A stretch of DNA of 64,000 bases from Veillonella caviae (GCF_003992125.1 NZ_RQUY01000001.1:137327-201326), one strand, 5' to 3'. Shown: positions 50,267-60,120, counted from the stretch's first letter. Numbers and translations: made by a program. Notes: a model not told the origin generated them from the letters alone.

Positions 50267-50309
50267 ATGAGGACGATTACGAAGATAACTATTACCGATA
50301 GTTGTTATA

Positions 50310-50338
50310 TTGCATAACACCGATAAAGGTGGTATGAT
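50310..50338 (+). promoter_or_regulatory. promoter of the riboflavin operon
   Basis: TTGCAT (50310-50315) and TATGAT (50333-50338) are 17 bp apart. Transcription would start near 50345, about 17 nt before the FMN aptamer. Confidence 0.65.
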
Positions 50339-50361
50339 TATTACATAAGAAAATATGATGA

Positions 50362-50541
50362 GTCTTTGGGGATAGGTGAAACTCCTTACCGGCGGTATAG
50401 TCCGCGAGCCTTATAGGTATGAATCGGTGTAATTCCGATACCGACAGTAAAGTCTGGATGAGAAAAGACAAGGTAGCGTATATACATTTTGTATATGCTT
50501 ATATATAATGACCCAAAGGACTATGCAAATAGTCCTTTTTT
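50362..50541 (+). promoter_or_regulatory. FMN riboswitch (RFN element) with terminator
   Basis: The aptamer spans 50362-50469: P1 is GTCTTT/AAAGAC (50362-50367 with 50464-50469), with conserved blocks GGGGATAGGTGAAACTCC, ACCGGCGGT, GTCCGCGAG, CGGTGTAATTCCG, ACCGACAGT and AGTCTGGATGAGA. The expression platform ends in a 10-bp terminator stem (50515-50524 with 50529-50538) and T-tract to 50541. FMN binding should favour termination and switch off ribD-ribE-ribBA-ribH. Confidence 0.96.
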
Positions 50542-50556
50542 TATTGAGGTATTATG

Positions 50557-51834
50557 ATGAACGACGAAATATATATGAAACGAGCCATTGCATTGGCAAT
50601 GTTGGCTACAGGACATACATCGCCTAATCCTTTAGTCGGTGCCGTCGTAGTAAAAGATAATACAATCATCGGTGAAGGGTATCATCACAAGGCGGGGGAA
50701 CCGCACGCTGAGGTACATGCCTTAAATCAAGCAGGTGCTAATGCAAAGGGTGCCACCCTATATGTAACCCTTGAACCTTGTGCCCATTACGGTAAAACAC
50801 CGCCCTGTGCCAAACGTGTAATTACTTCTGGTATTAGTCGTGTCGTCATCGGCAGTACAGATTCAAATCCACTAGTAGCGGGCAAAGGTATTCGTATGTT
50901 AAAAGAGGCGGGGATAAAAGTAGATACTGGTGTATGTGAAATAGAATGCATTAATTTAAACGAAGCGTTTTTTACTTATATCCAAACAGGTAAGCCTTTT
51001 GTAACAATTAAAAGTGCCATGTCCTTAGATGGCAAAATTGCCACCTATAATGGAGAATCTCAATGGATTACAAACGATACAGCTCGTAAAGATGGTCACA
51101 TATTGCGTGCTACTCACGATGCTATGTTAGTTGGTATTGGCACCATATTGGCAGATGATCCACTACTGAATTGCCGATTGTCTAATGATGAGTTAGAAAC
51201 TGCGCTTATCGGTAAAAAATTAGAAAATATATTGAACACTAATGAGTTGCAAGAACAGCAATACATCGCTGACCATCATAAATTGGGAGATGCCTATCAC
51301 ATGAATATCCACCAACCAGATGTCATCATCCTCGATAGCCAAGGTCGGACGCCATTAGATGCGAAGATATTTACCGTACCGCATCGCAAGATTCACATCT
51401 TTGTAAGTGCAGGATGCTCCGAAAAACGGCGACAAGCATTGACAAATAAAGGTGCCATCGTTCACGAAATCGATAGTGTGTCCACACGGCAGAGCCGTAA
51501 AACAGATGTGATGGTAGATATTAAGAAATTATCGATACCGCAGCTGCTGAGCACATTAGGTAAGTTAGGATATACATCCATCCTCGTGGAGGGGGGATCT
51601 ACCATCATTAGTTCCTTTGTGGAGTCACAGTCCTTTGATAAAATCATTACCTATATTGGCAATCTTATTATCGGTGGTGTTGATGGTACACCTGCGGTAG
51701 GAGGCAAAGGTTTTGGTACATTACAAGAAACACCTGAACTGACTTTCACAAAAACAAATATTATAGATAACAACATTCGCATAGAAGCATATCGTACAGG
51801 AAGGGAGGGGCGCTATGTTTACAGGCATAATTGA
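50557..51834 (+). CDS. ribD: bifunctional riboflavin biosynthesis protein RibD
   Basis: Deaminase plus reductase that carries out the second and third steps of the GTP branch. The 425-residue product has the deaminase zinc site (HAEVHAL, PCAHYGKTPPC) in residues 1-145 and the reductase (PFVTIKSAMSLDGKIAT, SQWITND, ILVEGGSTI) after. It is longer than most RibD; about 44 residues rich in Glu, Asn and Gln are inserted between DDPLLNCRL and QPDVIILDSQGRTPLD. I chose ATG 50557 because it is 7 bp from GAGG; ATG 50554 is possible. It overlaps ribE by 20 bp. Confidence 0.94.
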   Translation: MNDEIYMKRAIALAMLATGHTSPNPLVGAVVVKDNTIIGEGYHHKAGEPHAEVHALNQAGANAKGATLYVTLEPCAHYGKTPPCAKRVITSGISRVVIGSTDSNPLVAGKGIRMLKEAGIKVDTGVCEIECINLNEAFFTYIQTGKPFVTIKSAMSLDGKIATYNGESQWITNDTARKDGHILRATHDAMLVGIGTILADDPLLNCRLSNDELETALIGKKLENILNTNELQEQQYIADHHKLGDAYHMNIHQPDVIILDSQGRTPLDAKIFTVPHRKIHIFVSAGCSEKRRQALTNKGAIVHEIDSVSTRQSRKTDVMVDIKKLSIPQLLSTLGKLGYTSILVEGGSTIISSFVESQSFDKIITYIGNLIIGGVDGTPAVGGKGFGTLQETPELTFTKTNIIDNNIRIEAYRTGREGRYVYRHN

Positions 51835-52489
51835 GGAAATCGGCCGTATTGTGAGCATAAAAAAAGGCCCTCAATCCTTAGTACTCACCATCGGTGGCAA
51901 TATTATTTTTAGCGATTTAAAAATCGGCGATTCTGTAGCTGTTAACGGCGTTTGCTTGACTGCAACCACCATTGGTAACAAGCAATTTACAGCCGATGTT
52001 ATGCCTGAATCTATTAGCATGACTACTTTCACCAATTTGAAAGTAAACCAACCAGTTAATTTAGAACGGGCGATGATTGCGAACGGTCGTTTTGGCGGTC
52101 ATATCGTGGCTGGTCACGTTGATGGCACAGGACGTGTAACGAATATAGAACGTAAAGATAATGCCGTTATTTTTACCATAGCTGCACCAAAGTCGGTGAT
52201 GGATTATATTATTTACAAAGGATCTATCGCTATCGATGGTATTAGTTTAACTATTATGAATCGTACGGAAAATACTTTTTCAGTATCTATCATTCCTCAT
52301 ACATTAGGGGAAACTGTGCTAAGCAATGCCAATATCGGTACAGAGGTAAATCTCGAAACCGATATTGCAGGCCGATACATTCGACATTTTATGAATTTAG
52401 GTTCTGCAGATGACCAATATAGTAAAGAACAAACTAGTAAGTCTACAAAGTCCATGGAATCCCTCTTAATAGAGAATGGATTTATGTAA
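51815..52489 (+). CDS. ribE: riboflavin synthase alpha chain
   Basis: Dismutates two 6,7-dimethyl-8-ribityllumazine molecules to riboflavin. The 224-residue product has the two repeated lumazine-binding barrels: MFTGIIEEIGRI with SVAVNGVCLTAT, then GGHIVAGHVDGTG with GSIAIDGISLTI. The start follows GGGAGGGG inside the ribD end, with a 20-bp overlap. The C-terminal 25 residues are Ser/Lys-rich and low in conservation. Also named ribC in some species. Confidence 0.94.
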   Translation: MFTGIIEEIGRIVSIKKGPQSLVLTIGGNIIFSDLKIGDSVAVNGVCLTATTIGNKQFTADVMPESISMTTFTNLKVNQPVNLERAMIANGRFGGHIVAGHVDGTGRVTNIERKDNAVIFTIAAPKSVMDYIIYKGSIAIDGISLTIMNRTENTFSVSIIPHTLGETVLSNANIGTEVNLETDIAGRYIRHFMNLGSADDQYSKEQTSKSTKSMESLLIENGFM

Positions 52490-52501
52490 AAGGAGGACAC
52501 C

Positions 52502-53704
52502 ATGAGTTATACATTAAATAGCATTGAAGAAGTGCTTCAAGATTTATGCAAAGGTAAACCCGTTATTATCGTAGATGATGAAAGTCGTGAAAATGAAGGG
52601 GATTTGATTATTGCCGCAGAATTTGCTACCCAAGAAAATATCAATTTTATGGTTAAATACGCACGCGGTATCGTATGTACCCCGATGCGTCGTGAAGCAT
52701 TAGAGAAATTAGGCATTCCTGCAATGGTAGCCAAAAATACGGATAATCATGAAACGGCCTTTACTGTAACTATAGACCATGTAGATACTACAACAGGTGT
52801 TTCGCCTGCCGAACGGGCCTACACGATTCAAAAACTACTAGATCCTACTGCAAAACCAGATGATTTCCGTCGACCTGGACACGTATTCCCATTAGTATAC
52901 AAAGAAGGTGGCGTTCTCGTTCGCCAAGGCCATACAGAAGCATCCATTGATCTTTGTCGTTTAGCAGGCTTACAAGAGGCTGCCGTTATTTGTGAAATTA
53001 CTAATGACGATGGTTCTATGTCTAGAATGCCAGACCTCGTTGCGTTTGCAAAAGAACATGATTTAAAAATCGCCTCCGTTGCAGAGCTCATTGAATACCG
53101 TAAACTACATGAAGATATGGTAGACCTTGGCGCGTGCTCCAAATTGCCGACTAAATTTGGTAATTTCAATATCTTCGTATTTAAAAACGATTTAGATCAT
53201 AAAGAGCATTTAGCTATCGTTAAAGGGGATGTACAAAATTGTGACGATGTGCTCGTCCGTATTCATTCCGAATGTTTAACTGGTGATGTGTTCGGATCTA
53301 AACGCTGTGATTGCGGTGAACAATTAGATCACGCCCTTCGCGCTATCGAAAAAGAAGGTAAAGGTGTTGTGGTGTATATGCGCCAAGAAGGCCGTGGTAT
53401 TGGTTTAACAAATAAAATCAAAGCTTATGCATTACAAGAACAAGGTCTCGATACGGTAGAAGCAAACGAACAACTCGGGTTCCCTGCGGATATGCGTGAA
53501 TATTCTTTAGCAGCGCAAATCATTCGTTACCTTGGTATTAAAAGCATTCGTTTATTGACGAATAATCCAGAAAAACGACATGGTTTAGAACATTGGGGCA
53601 TCGATGTACACAGCCGCGTACCGCTTATCGTGGCAGCGAATAAATTCAATGCTGGCTATTTGAAAACTAAAGAAGAAAAAATGGGGCATATGTTAGAAGA
53701 CTAA
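52502..53704 (+). CDS. ribBA: bifunctional DHBP synthase / GTP cyclohydrolase II
   Basis: Fusion enzyme that supplies both precursor branches of riboflavin. Residues 1-200 are DHBP synthase (VIIVDDESRENEGDLIIAAEF, YARGIVCTPM, RRPGHVFPL, RQGHTEA). Residues 205-400 are GTP cyclohydrolase II (VRIHSECLTGDVFGSKRCDCGEQL zinc site, MRQEGRGIGLTNKI). Length 400 is normal. The start follows AAAGGAGGACACC, 12 bp after ribE. Confidence 0.96.
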   Translation: MSYTLNSIEEVLQDLCKGKPVIIVDDESRENEGDLIIAAEFATQENINFMVKYARGIVCTPMRREALEKLGIPAMVAKNTDNHETAFTVTIDHVDTTTGVSPAERAYTIQKLLDPTAKPDDFRRPGHVFPLVYKEGGVLVRQGHTEASIDLCRLAGLQEAAVICEITNDDGSMSRMPDLVAFAKEHDLKIASVAELIEYRKLHEDMVDLGACSKLPTKFGNFNIFVFKNDLDHKEHLAIVKGDVQNCDDVLVRIHSECLTGDVFGSKRCDCGEQLDHALRAIEKEGKGVVVYMRQEGRGIGLTNKIKAYALQEQGLDTVEANEQLGFPADMREYSLAAQIIRYLGIKSIRLLTNNPEKRHGLEHWGIDVHSRVPLIVAANKFNAGYLKTKEEKMGHMLED

Positions 53705-53857
53705 TATATACACGTATCATTAATTATTTATTCAAAATCTATAGGCGCCTATTTAGTCAGTCTTTAACTATAGATTTTAAATGTAAATCGCATAGATAAT
53801 AGGAATATAAGATATTTAACATGTCCATAGTAACCTATGGATAAGGAGGCTATAACA

Positions 53858-54319
53858 ATGATGGTTCAAGAAGGTAATTTATTAGGTACTGGTAAAAAAT
53901 TTGCCATAATCGGTTCTCGTTTCAATGAATTCATTACGACAAAATTAATCGGTGGTGCAGAAGACTGCTTATTGCGTCACGATGTGAAAGCAGAAGATAT
54001 TACTACCATCTGGGTACCTGGTGCTTATGAAATCCCATTGATTGCAAAAAAAGCGGCTTTATCTGGTCGTTATGATGCAATTATTTGCGTAGGTGCCGTA
54101 ATTCGTGGCGCTACTACACATTACGATTACGTATGTAATGAAGTAGCTAAAGGCATTGCTCACGTATCTCTAGAAACTGGTATTCCTGTTATGTTCGGTG
54201 TTGTTACTACAGAAAATATTGAACAAGCCATCGAAAGGGCTGGTACTAAAGCAGGTAACAAAGGTTATGATTGCGCTATGGGTGCTATCGAAATGGTCAA
54301 CCTTATCGACCAAATCTAA
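53858..54319 (+). CDS. ribH: 6,7-dimethyl-8-ribityllumazine synthase
   Basis: Condenses the ribityl-aminopyrimidine with DHBP. The 153-residue product has [40 protein letters not shown] and the C-terminal [15 protein letters not shown] chose ATG 53858, 8 bp after AAGGAGG (53843-53849). It is separated from ribBA by about 150 bp of A/T-rich DNA in which I see no terminator, so read-through from the FMN-controlled transcript is likely. hslO starts 19 bp after it. Confidence 0.95.
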   Translation: MMVQEGNLLGTGKKFAIIGSRFNEFITTKLIGGAEDCLLRHDVKAEDITTIWVPGAYEIPLIAKKAALSGRYDAIICVGAVIRGATTHYDYVCNEVAKGIAHVSLETGIPVMFGVVTTENIEQAIERAGTKAGNKGYDCAMGAIEMVNLIDQI

Positions 54320-54338
54320 CTATTAAAGGATGATATAA

Positions 54339-55217
54339 ATGGATTATATTAAACGTTTTACCACTCGTGAAGGTGTCCGTATGTCTGTAGCAGTCACTAC
54401 AAATACGGTTGAAACAGCGCGTGTACGCCACGATTTATGGCCTGTAGCAACGGCTGCACTAGGTCGTGCCATGACAGGGGCTTTATTATTAGCTGGTGAT
54501 TTTAAAAATCATGAAAATGTAAGCCTTCGCATCAAAGGCGATGGACCGTTGGGTGTTGTTCATGTAGATGCATTTTCGGATAACACTGTTCGCGGATATG
54601 TAGATGAACCGCATGTAGATGTGCCATTAAAATACGCAGGGAAACTCGATGTAGGTGCTGCAGTAGGTCACAATGGTGAAGTACAAGTTACAAGATTCAC
54701 TCAATTGGCACAAGACTATACTTCTACCAGCCCTATTCAAAGTGGAGAAGTAGCAGAAGATTTAGCATACTATCTTTATGCTTCTGAACAAGTACCATCT
54801 ACCATTAGTTTAGGCGTTCTAGTTGATTCTGACTACCATACGGTGGTAGCCGGAGGCTTTATTGTACAAGCTATGCCCGATGCTACAGATGAAGCATTAG
54901 CATTAGTAGAAAAAAATATAAATCATTTAGGGCCTGTTACAGAATATTTAAAAACTCATCCAAATGGGGAAGGTTTAGTAGAAAAAGTGCTTAATGGCAT
55001 GACGATTAATGAAGTATACAACGAACCAGTGGAGTTCAAATGCCGTTGTGGTCGCGACCGTTTTGCTGCTGTTCTTATGACCCTTCGTGAGGACGACAAA
55101 AAAGCAATCCTAGAAGATGAAACAACTGAACTTGTGTGTCACTATTGCAATGAAATATATCATTTCAGTCAAGAAGAACTACAAGATATGTTTAAACCAA
55201 AAGGAGTAGTGTCTTAA
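54339..55217 (+). CDS. hslO: redox-regulated chaperone Hsp33
   Basis: Holdase that activates under oxidative stress when its C-terminal zinc site is oxidised. The 292-residue product has the N-terminal fold (RHDLWPVATAALGRAMTGALLL) and the zinc motif CRCGRDR...CHYCN: Cys-x-Cys and Cys-x2-Cys near residues 230-268. The start follows AAAGGATG. It is 19 bp after ribH and ends before an intrinsic terminator, so it is probably the last gene of the riboflavin transcript. Confidence 0.95.
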   Translation: MDYIKRFTTREGVRMSVAVTTNTVETARVRHDLWPVATAALGRAMTGALLLAGDFKNHENVSLRIKGDGPLGVVHVDAFSDNTVRGYVDEPHVDVPLKYAGKLDVGAAVGHNGEVQVTRFTQLAQDYTSTSPIQSGEVAEDLAYYLYASEQVPSTISLGVLVDSDYHTVVAGGFIVQAMPDATDEALALVEKNINHLGPVTEYLKTHPNGEGLVEKVLNGMTINEVYNEPVEFKCRCGRDRFAAVLMTLREDDKKAILEDETTELVCHYCNEIYHFSQEELQDMFKPKGVVS

Positions 55218-55308
55218 TCTTTTACAAATATATATTATTTAGTTAGTCAACAATAATTCAGCTAGTCATATGATGAAATTATAAAATAGATATAGCTAGA
55301 TAAAACAT

Positions 55309-55341
55309 ACAAGCTATAGGCTTTTTCTATAGCTTGTTTTT
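55309..55341 (+). terminator. intrinsic terminator after hslO
   Basis: A perfect 11-bp stem (55309-55319 with 55327-55337), 7-nt loop, with T-tract to 55341. It separates the riboflavin/hslO transcript from the SAM salvage genes. Confidence 0.85.
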
Positions 55342-55392
55342 GTATTTTGTGAGAAAATGTATAGATAAGATGTATTTATTTAGGAGGTCATT

Positions 55393-56187
55393 ATGAGTGC
55401 AATTGGTGTAATAGGTGGCACTGGTGTATACGATCCGTCTATTTTTGAAAATATTCATGAAGAATCTTTAATGACGCCATATGGCGAAATTGATTATGTA
55501 CAAGGTACATATAATGATAAAACAGTTATTTTTGTAGCACGTCATGGCAAGGATCATACTATACCACCTCATAAAATCAATTATCGTGCCAATATTTGGG
55601 GTTTAAAAAAACTAGGCGTTCGTTTCATTATTTCTACCACAGCCGTAGGGTCTTTAAATGAAACATTTAAACCTGGTCATTTTGTATTAACAGATCAATT
55701 CCTTGATTTTACTAAGAACCGCATCACTACTTTCTACGAAGGTGGCGATCGTCCTGTAGCACATTTAGATGTAACCAACCCATATTGCCCTGAATTACGT
55801 ACCATTATCGAGTCTGTAGGGAAACAACAAGACCTTCATATCCATAATGGTGGCACCTATGTTTGTACAGAAGGTCCTCGTTTCGAAACACCAGCGGAAA
55901 TTAAAATGTTCCACATGCTCGGCGGTGACACAGTAGGGATGACAAATGTGCCAGAAGTAAATCTCGCCAACGAAGCGGAAATAGCGTATACAACTATATC
56001 TATGATTACAAATTACGCTGCAGGTATTTCTGAAAGTTCTTTAACACACGCAGAAGTAGTTGATATGATGAGTGAAATGGCATCTCAATTGAAATTATTA
56101 ATCCTCGGTACCATCGATGCTATCGATATAAATGCGGATTATGATGCACATCATCGCATGGCTGAATACGGCGGATTTAAATTATAG
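55393..56187 (+). CDS. mtnP: S-methyl-5'-thioadenosine phosphorylase
   Basis: Splits methylthioadenosine with phosphate to adenine and methylthioribose-1-phosphate. The 264-residue product starts with IGVIGGTGVYDP and has RHGKDHTIPPHKINYRANIWGLK, STTAVGSLNE, TYVCTEGPRFETPAEI and GMTNVPEVNLANEAEI. The MTAP-type HKINYRAN and TNVPEV favour this over purine nucleoside phosphorylase, though broader specificity (for example 5'-deoxyadenosine or inosine) cannot be excluded. The start follows AGGAGGT. It heads the mtnP-mtnA-ahcY-mtaD group. Confidence 0.88.
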   Translation: MSAIGVIGGTGVYDPSIFENIHEESLMTPYGEIDYVQGTYNDKTVIFVARHGKDHTIPPHKINYRANIWGLKKLGVRFIISTTAVGSLNETFKPGHFVLTDQFLDFTKNRITTFYEGGDRPVAHLDVTNPYCPELRTIIESVGKQQDLHIHNGGTYVCTEGPRFETPAEIKMFHMLGGDTVGMTNVPEVNLANEAEIAYTTISMITNYAAGISESSLTHAEVVDMMSEMASQLKLLILGTIDAIDINADYDAHHRMAEYGGFKL

Positions 56188-56298
56188 TACTGCTCCTTCT
56201 ATATGTTTTTATAGCCTAATCTATCTCTCTCTCTATATATAGATATTGTTTATATATTAGGTTATGAATTATATGTATCAATATATCTAGGAGGGTTT

Positions 56299-57357
56299 AT
56301 GAAGAATATAGAATGGCGTAATGAAACGCTAATATTATTGGATCAAACTAAATTACCTACAGAAGTAGAATATATCCATTGCACTGATTGGCGTCAAGTA
56401 GCTGAGGCCATCAAAATGCTTCGCGTTCGTGGGGCACCGGCTATCGGTGTTGCCGCTGGATACGGTCTCATTTTAGCAGCTCGTGAGACAAGTACTAATG
56501 ATTTGCCATTTAACGAGCAGCTTTCAGAATTTTATGAATTCGCAGAAATTTTAAAAGAAACACGTCCTACTGCTATTAACTTGGCATGGGCTGTAAATCG
56601 TATATTGTCTATGGTGAAAGCTAGTGCCTTTACCTCTATGTCTGATATAATTACTGCTATCACTAAAGAAGCAGAAATAATCCACAAAGAAGATATAGAA
56701 CTTAATACGCGTATGGCTAATCATGGAGCTAGCCTATTTGAAGGGCAGCAACAAATACGTATTTTAACGCATTGTAATGCAGGTGCCCTTGCTACTGGAG
56801 GTTTAGGTACTGCTCTCGGTGTTATCCGCAAATTACACAGCAATGGACAGCTAGCAATGGTCTATGCCGATGAAACGAGACCATTGTTACAAGGATCACG
56901 ACTAACTGCTTTTGAATTACACGAGGATGGTATTCCTGTTACTTTAGAAACCGATAATATGGCAGCTTATGCTATGCAACAAGGTTTAATTGACGCTGTC
57001 ATTGTAGGTGCCGATCGTATTACAACAAAAGGTGATGTAGCTAATAAAATTGGCACCTATGGTTTGGCAGTATTAGCGAAGGCACATAATATTCCATTTT
57101 ATGTAGCTGCACCATACAGTACATTTGATTTTACTATGGCAGATGGTAGGAATATTCCTATCGAAATGCGCAGTGATGATGAAGTACTTTCATTTCAAGG
57201 TGTACCATCAGCACCAACAGGTATTAAGGTGTTAAATCCTGCCTTTGATGTAACGCCACATGAACTGATATCAGCCATCATCACAGAAGAGGGCGTATTA
57301 CAACCAAATTATGAAATGTCTATTAAACAATTGCAAGATTCAGTTAATAAACGATAA
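56299..57357 (+). CDS. mtnA: methylthioribose-1-phosphate isomerase
   Basis: Converts methylthioribose-1-phosphate, the product of MtnP, to methylthioribulose-1-phosphate. The 352-residue product has the family blocks MLRVRGAPAIG, TRPTAINLAWAV, ILTHCNAGALATGG (active-site Cys), YADETRPLLQGSRLTAFEL, VGADRITTKGDVANKIGTYGLA and FYVAAPYSTFD. The start follows AGGAGGG. No later step (mtnB, mtnD) is in the window, so the fate of the product is open. Confidence 0.93.
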   Translation: MKNIEWRNETLILLDQTKLPTEVEYIHCTDWRQVAEAIKMLRVRGAPAIGVAAGYGLILAARETSTNDLPFNEQLSEFYEFAEILKETRPTAINLAWAVNRILSMVKASAFTSMSDIITAITKEAEIIHKEDIELNTRMANHGASLFEGQQQIRILTHCNAGALATGGLGTALGVIRKLHSNGQLAMVYADETRPLLQGSRLTAFELHEDGIPVTLETDNMAAYAMQQGLIDAVIVGADRITTKGDVANKIGTYGLAVLAKAHNIPFYVAAPYSTFDFTMADGRNIPIEMRSDDEVLSFQGVPSAPTGIKVLNPAFDVTPHELISAIITEEGVLQPNYEMSIKQLQDSVNKR

Positions 57358-57381
57358 TATAGTAGTCGCAAAGGAGATAGT

Positions 57382-58626
57382 ATGCAATCTTTAATTAAAG
57401 ATATTAATTTAGCCTCAGAAGGTCGCAAAAAAATCGATTGGGTTTCCAATTTTATGCCTACCCTTAACGATTTAGGGGACCGTTTTGAAAAAGAACAAAC
57501 TTTCAAAGGACAAACCATTGTTGTTAGTGTTCATTTAGAAGCGAAAACTGCATATTTAGCAACAGTTCTACAACGCGGTGGGGCTGATGTTATCGTAACA
57601 GGTTCAAACCCATTATCCACACAAGATGACGTAGCTGCAGGGCTTGTCGATATGGGCCTTACCGTATACGCATGGTATGATTGTACAGATGAAGAATATT
57701 TCATGTTCCTCAACAAAGCATTAGATCATAAACCTCATATCATCATCGATGACGGTGGTGATCTTGTAAATCTATTACATACTACACGGACAGACGCTAA
57801 AGAACGCCTCATCGGTGGTAGCGAAGAAACTACTACAGGTGTACATCGCTTATATGCATTAGAAAATGCTAAACAATTAACGTTCCCTATGATTGCTGTA
57901 AACGATTCATATTGTAAATATTTATTCGATAACCGTTATGGTACAGGTCAATCCGTATGGGATGGCATCATGCGTACTACAAACCTCACTGTAACAGGTA
58001 AAAACGTAGTTGTTGCCGGTTATGGCTGGTGTGGTAAAGGCGTAGCAATGCGCGCTAAAGGACTTGGCGCTCATGTATATGTAACAGAAGTAGACCCAAT
58101 TAAAGCTATCGAAGCTGTATTCGATGGTTTCAAAGTATTACCTATGATTGAAGCAGCAAAAGTAGGCGATATTTTCTGTACTGTTACAGGCTGTAATGAT
58201 GTTATCGTAAAAGAACATTTTGAAGTAATGAAAGACAAGGCTATTCTTTGTAACGCTGGTCACTTTGATTGTGAAGTTAATGTAAAGGATTTAGAAGAAC
58301 TTGCTGTAAGCCACGAACGAGTACGTCAAAATATCGAAGGCTATGCAATGGCTGATGGTCGCAAATTATATGTTCTCGCTGAAGGTCGTTTAGTAAATCT
58401 TGCAGCAGGCGATGGTCATCCTGCAGAAATCATGGATTTATCCTTCGCTATGCAAGCATTGGCAGCAGAACACATCTTACATAATGGCAAAAACATGGAA
58501 CCAAAAGTATATGTATTGCCACATGAATTAGATGCAGAAATCGCAAAATTAAAACTTAATTCCATGGGTTACGATTTAGATACATTGACACAAGAGCAAA
58601 TCGATTATCTTACAAAAGTAAACTAA
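57382..58626 (+). CDS. ahcY: adenosylhomocysteinase (possibly S-inosylhomocysteine hydrolase)
   Basis: NAD-dependent hydrolase of S-adenosylhomocysteine or a close analogue. The 414-residue product lacks the insertion of plant and many bacterial AhcY and is of the short archaeal/Thermotoga type ([30 protein letters not shown]). NAD binding is in [19 protein letters not shown]. The C-terminal part ([44 protein letters not shown]) is typical. The start follows AAAGGAGA. It is next to a deaminase that can act on SAH, as in the methanogen SIH route. Confidence 0.92.
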   Translation: MQSLIKDINLASEGRKKIDWVSNFMPTLNDLGDRFEKEQTFKGQTIVVSVHLEAKTAYLATVLQRGGADVIVTGSNPLSTQDDVAAGLVDMGLTVYAWYDCTDEEYFMFLNKALDHKPHIIIDDGGDLVNLLHTTRTDAKERLIGGSEETTTGVHRLYALENAKQLTFPMIAVNDSYCKYLFDNRYGTGQSVWDGIMRTTNLTVTGKNVVVAGYGWCGKGVAMRAKGLGAHVYVTEVDPIKAIEAVFDGFKVLPMIEAAKVGDIFCTVTGCNDVIVKEHFEVMKDKAILCNAGHFDCEVNVKDLEELAVSHERVRQNIEGYAMADGRKLYVLAEGRLVNLAAGDGHPAEIMDLSFAMQALAAEHILHNGKNMEPKVYVLPHELDAEIAKLKLNSMGYDLDTLTQEQIDYLTKVN

Positions 58627-58703
58627 GACATTATAATCTAAGTTCACCATAGATATATGATATGTATACATATGGCTTGCTTTACACCCTATACATATAA
58701 GCT

Positions 58704-58724
58704 AACCGAGCCATTGGCTCGGTT
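58704..58724 (+). promoter_or_regulatory. 9-bp hairpin in the mtaD leader
   Basis: A perfect stem AACCGAGCC/GGCTCGGTT with loop ATT, extended by AGCT on both sides, ends 12 bp before the AAGGAG site of mtaD. There is no U-tract, so it is not a standard terminator; it could separate or tune ahcY and mtaD expression. Confidence 0.45.
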
Positions 58725-58745
58725 ATAGCTATAGAAGGAGTTATT

Positions 58746-60035
58746 ATGTGCGATTTATTAATTACCCATGTAGATGTACTGACACCAACAGGGGTACAAA
58801 AGAATCATGCCATTTCTATTGAAAATGGTTATATTACATCCATCATGACCAATACAGAGTCAGAACAAGCTAAATCAAATGCTAAGAATGTGTTAGATGG
58901 CAAAGGGCAATTGGCTGCACCTGGACTAATAAATACCCATACACATATTGCGATGGGCTTATTCCGTAACTATGCAGACGATTTAGAGCTCATGGATTGG
59001 TTAGAAACTGCTATTTGGCCAACAGAGGCAAAATTAAACGATGAATATGTGAAATACGGTACCCAATTAGGCATTGCAGAAATGCTTCGTTCTGGTACTA
59101 CCACATTTAGCGATATGTATTTCTTCATGAATACCACTGCGGAGATGGTGAAAGAAACAGGCATTCGTGCCGTATTATCTCGCGGTCTTGCAGGTGTATC
59201 TCCTACAGCAGATCAAGCTCTACTAGAAAATGCGGAATTATTCCATCAATATAATGGTTTTGATAATGACCGAATCAAGGTTCTTATAGGACCACATGCA
59301 CCATATACATGCCCAGACGCATATATGGAAAAGGTTATCGCCTTATCTCATGAATTAAATGCAGGTATTCATATGCACTTGTCCGAAACGAAAGGGGAAG
59401 TGGAAAATGTAGTGAAAGCAACAGGTAAAACACCAATTGCTCATATGCATGAATTAGGTTTATTCTGGAATACTACATTAGCGGCTCATTGTGTGCACGT
59501 TACAGACGAAGATATGGATATTATGGCAACTAACAATGTGGCTGTAGCACACAATCCGCAGTCTAATCTTAAATTAGCTAGCGGCATTGCACCGGTTCCA
59601 GAAATGATTGCAAAGGGCATCACTGTAGGTCTCGGCACAGATGGTTCCGCATCTAATAATAATGCAGATATGCTAGAAGAGGTACGCTTAGCTGCTACTT
59701 TACACAAAGCACGTTTGTACGATCCAAAGGCTATCCCGGCAGAAGTAGCATGGAATATGGGCACCGTAGAAGGGGCGAAAGCTTTAGGGTACAAAGACCT
59801 TGGCGTATTACAAGAAGGATATCGTGCAGATATAGTTCTCTATGATGTGTCTGGTATGCATTGGATGCCTCGTTACAACGACTTATCAGCCCTTGTGTAT
59901 TCAGCTAACAGCTCTGATGCAAATACAACTATCGTTGGTGGCAAGGTTCTTATGCAAAATAGAGAACTGTTAACTATTGATGAAGAAAAATTACGTGCTG
60001 AAATCAGTAAGGCACAAGAATTCTTTAAAAGTTAA
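58746..60035 (+). CDS. mtaD: 5-methylthioadenosine/S-adenosylhomocysteine deaminase
   Basis: Zinc amidohydrolase that deaminates MTA, SAH or 5'-deoxyadenosine to the inosine form. The 429-residue product has PGLINTHTHIAMGLFRNYADDLELMDWL (metal HxH), LSETKGEVENV, AHCVHVTDEDMD and GLGTDGSASNNNADMLEE (metal Asp). The motif set separates it from guanine deaminase at 17.3 kb. The start follows AGAAGGAG. It ends the SAM by-product cluster. Confidence 0.92.
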   Translation: MCDLLITHVDVLTPTGVQKNHAISIENGYITSIMTNTESEQAKSNAKNVLDGKGQLAAPGLINTHTHIAMGLFRNYADDLELMDWLETAIWPTEAKLNDEYVKYGTQLGIAEMLRSGTTTFSDMYFFMNTTAEMVKETGIRAVLSRGLAGVSPTADQALLENAELFHQYNGFDNDRIKVLIGPHAPYTCPDAYMEKVIALSHELNAGIHMHLSETKGEVENVVKATGKTPIAHMHELGLFWNTTLAAHCVHVTDEDMDIMATNNVAVAHNPQSNLKLASGIAPVPEMIAKGITVGLGTDGSASNNNADMLEEVRLAATLHKARLYDPKAIPAEVAWNMGTVEGAKALGYKDLGVLQEGYRADIVLYDVSGMHWMPRYNDLSALVYSANSSDANTTIVGGKVLMQNRELLTIDEEKLRAEISKAQEFFKS

Positions 60036-60039
60036 ATCC

Positions 60040-60108
60040 AAGCTATACACTAACAAATGTAAGCTATAAGCTAGCAATTTAATAGGCTATAAACTAGCAA
60101 TCCAATAG
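60040..60108 (+). repeat. three degenerate tandem repeats of about 23 bp
   Basis: Three imperfect units (60040-60060, 60061-60085, 60085-60108) share the core AAGCTATAnnCTAnCAA. They lie just after mtaD and before its terminator. No function is apparent. Confidence 0.4.
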
Positions 60109-60120
60109 AATGTAAATATA

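Noticed and set aside
56215-56260. TC/TA-rich run before mtnA
   Set aside because: Low-complexity sequence without pairing or promoter boxes that I could support.
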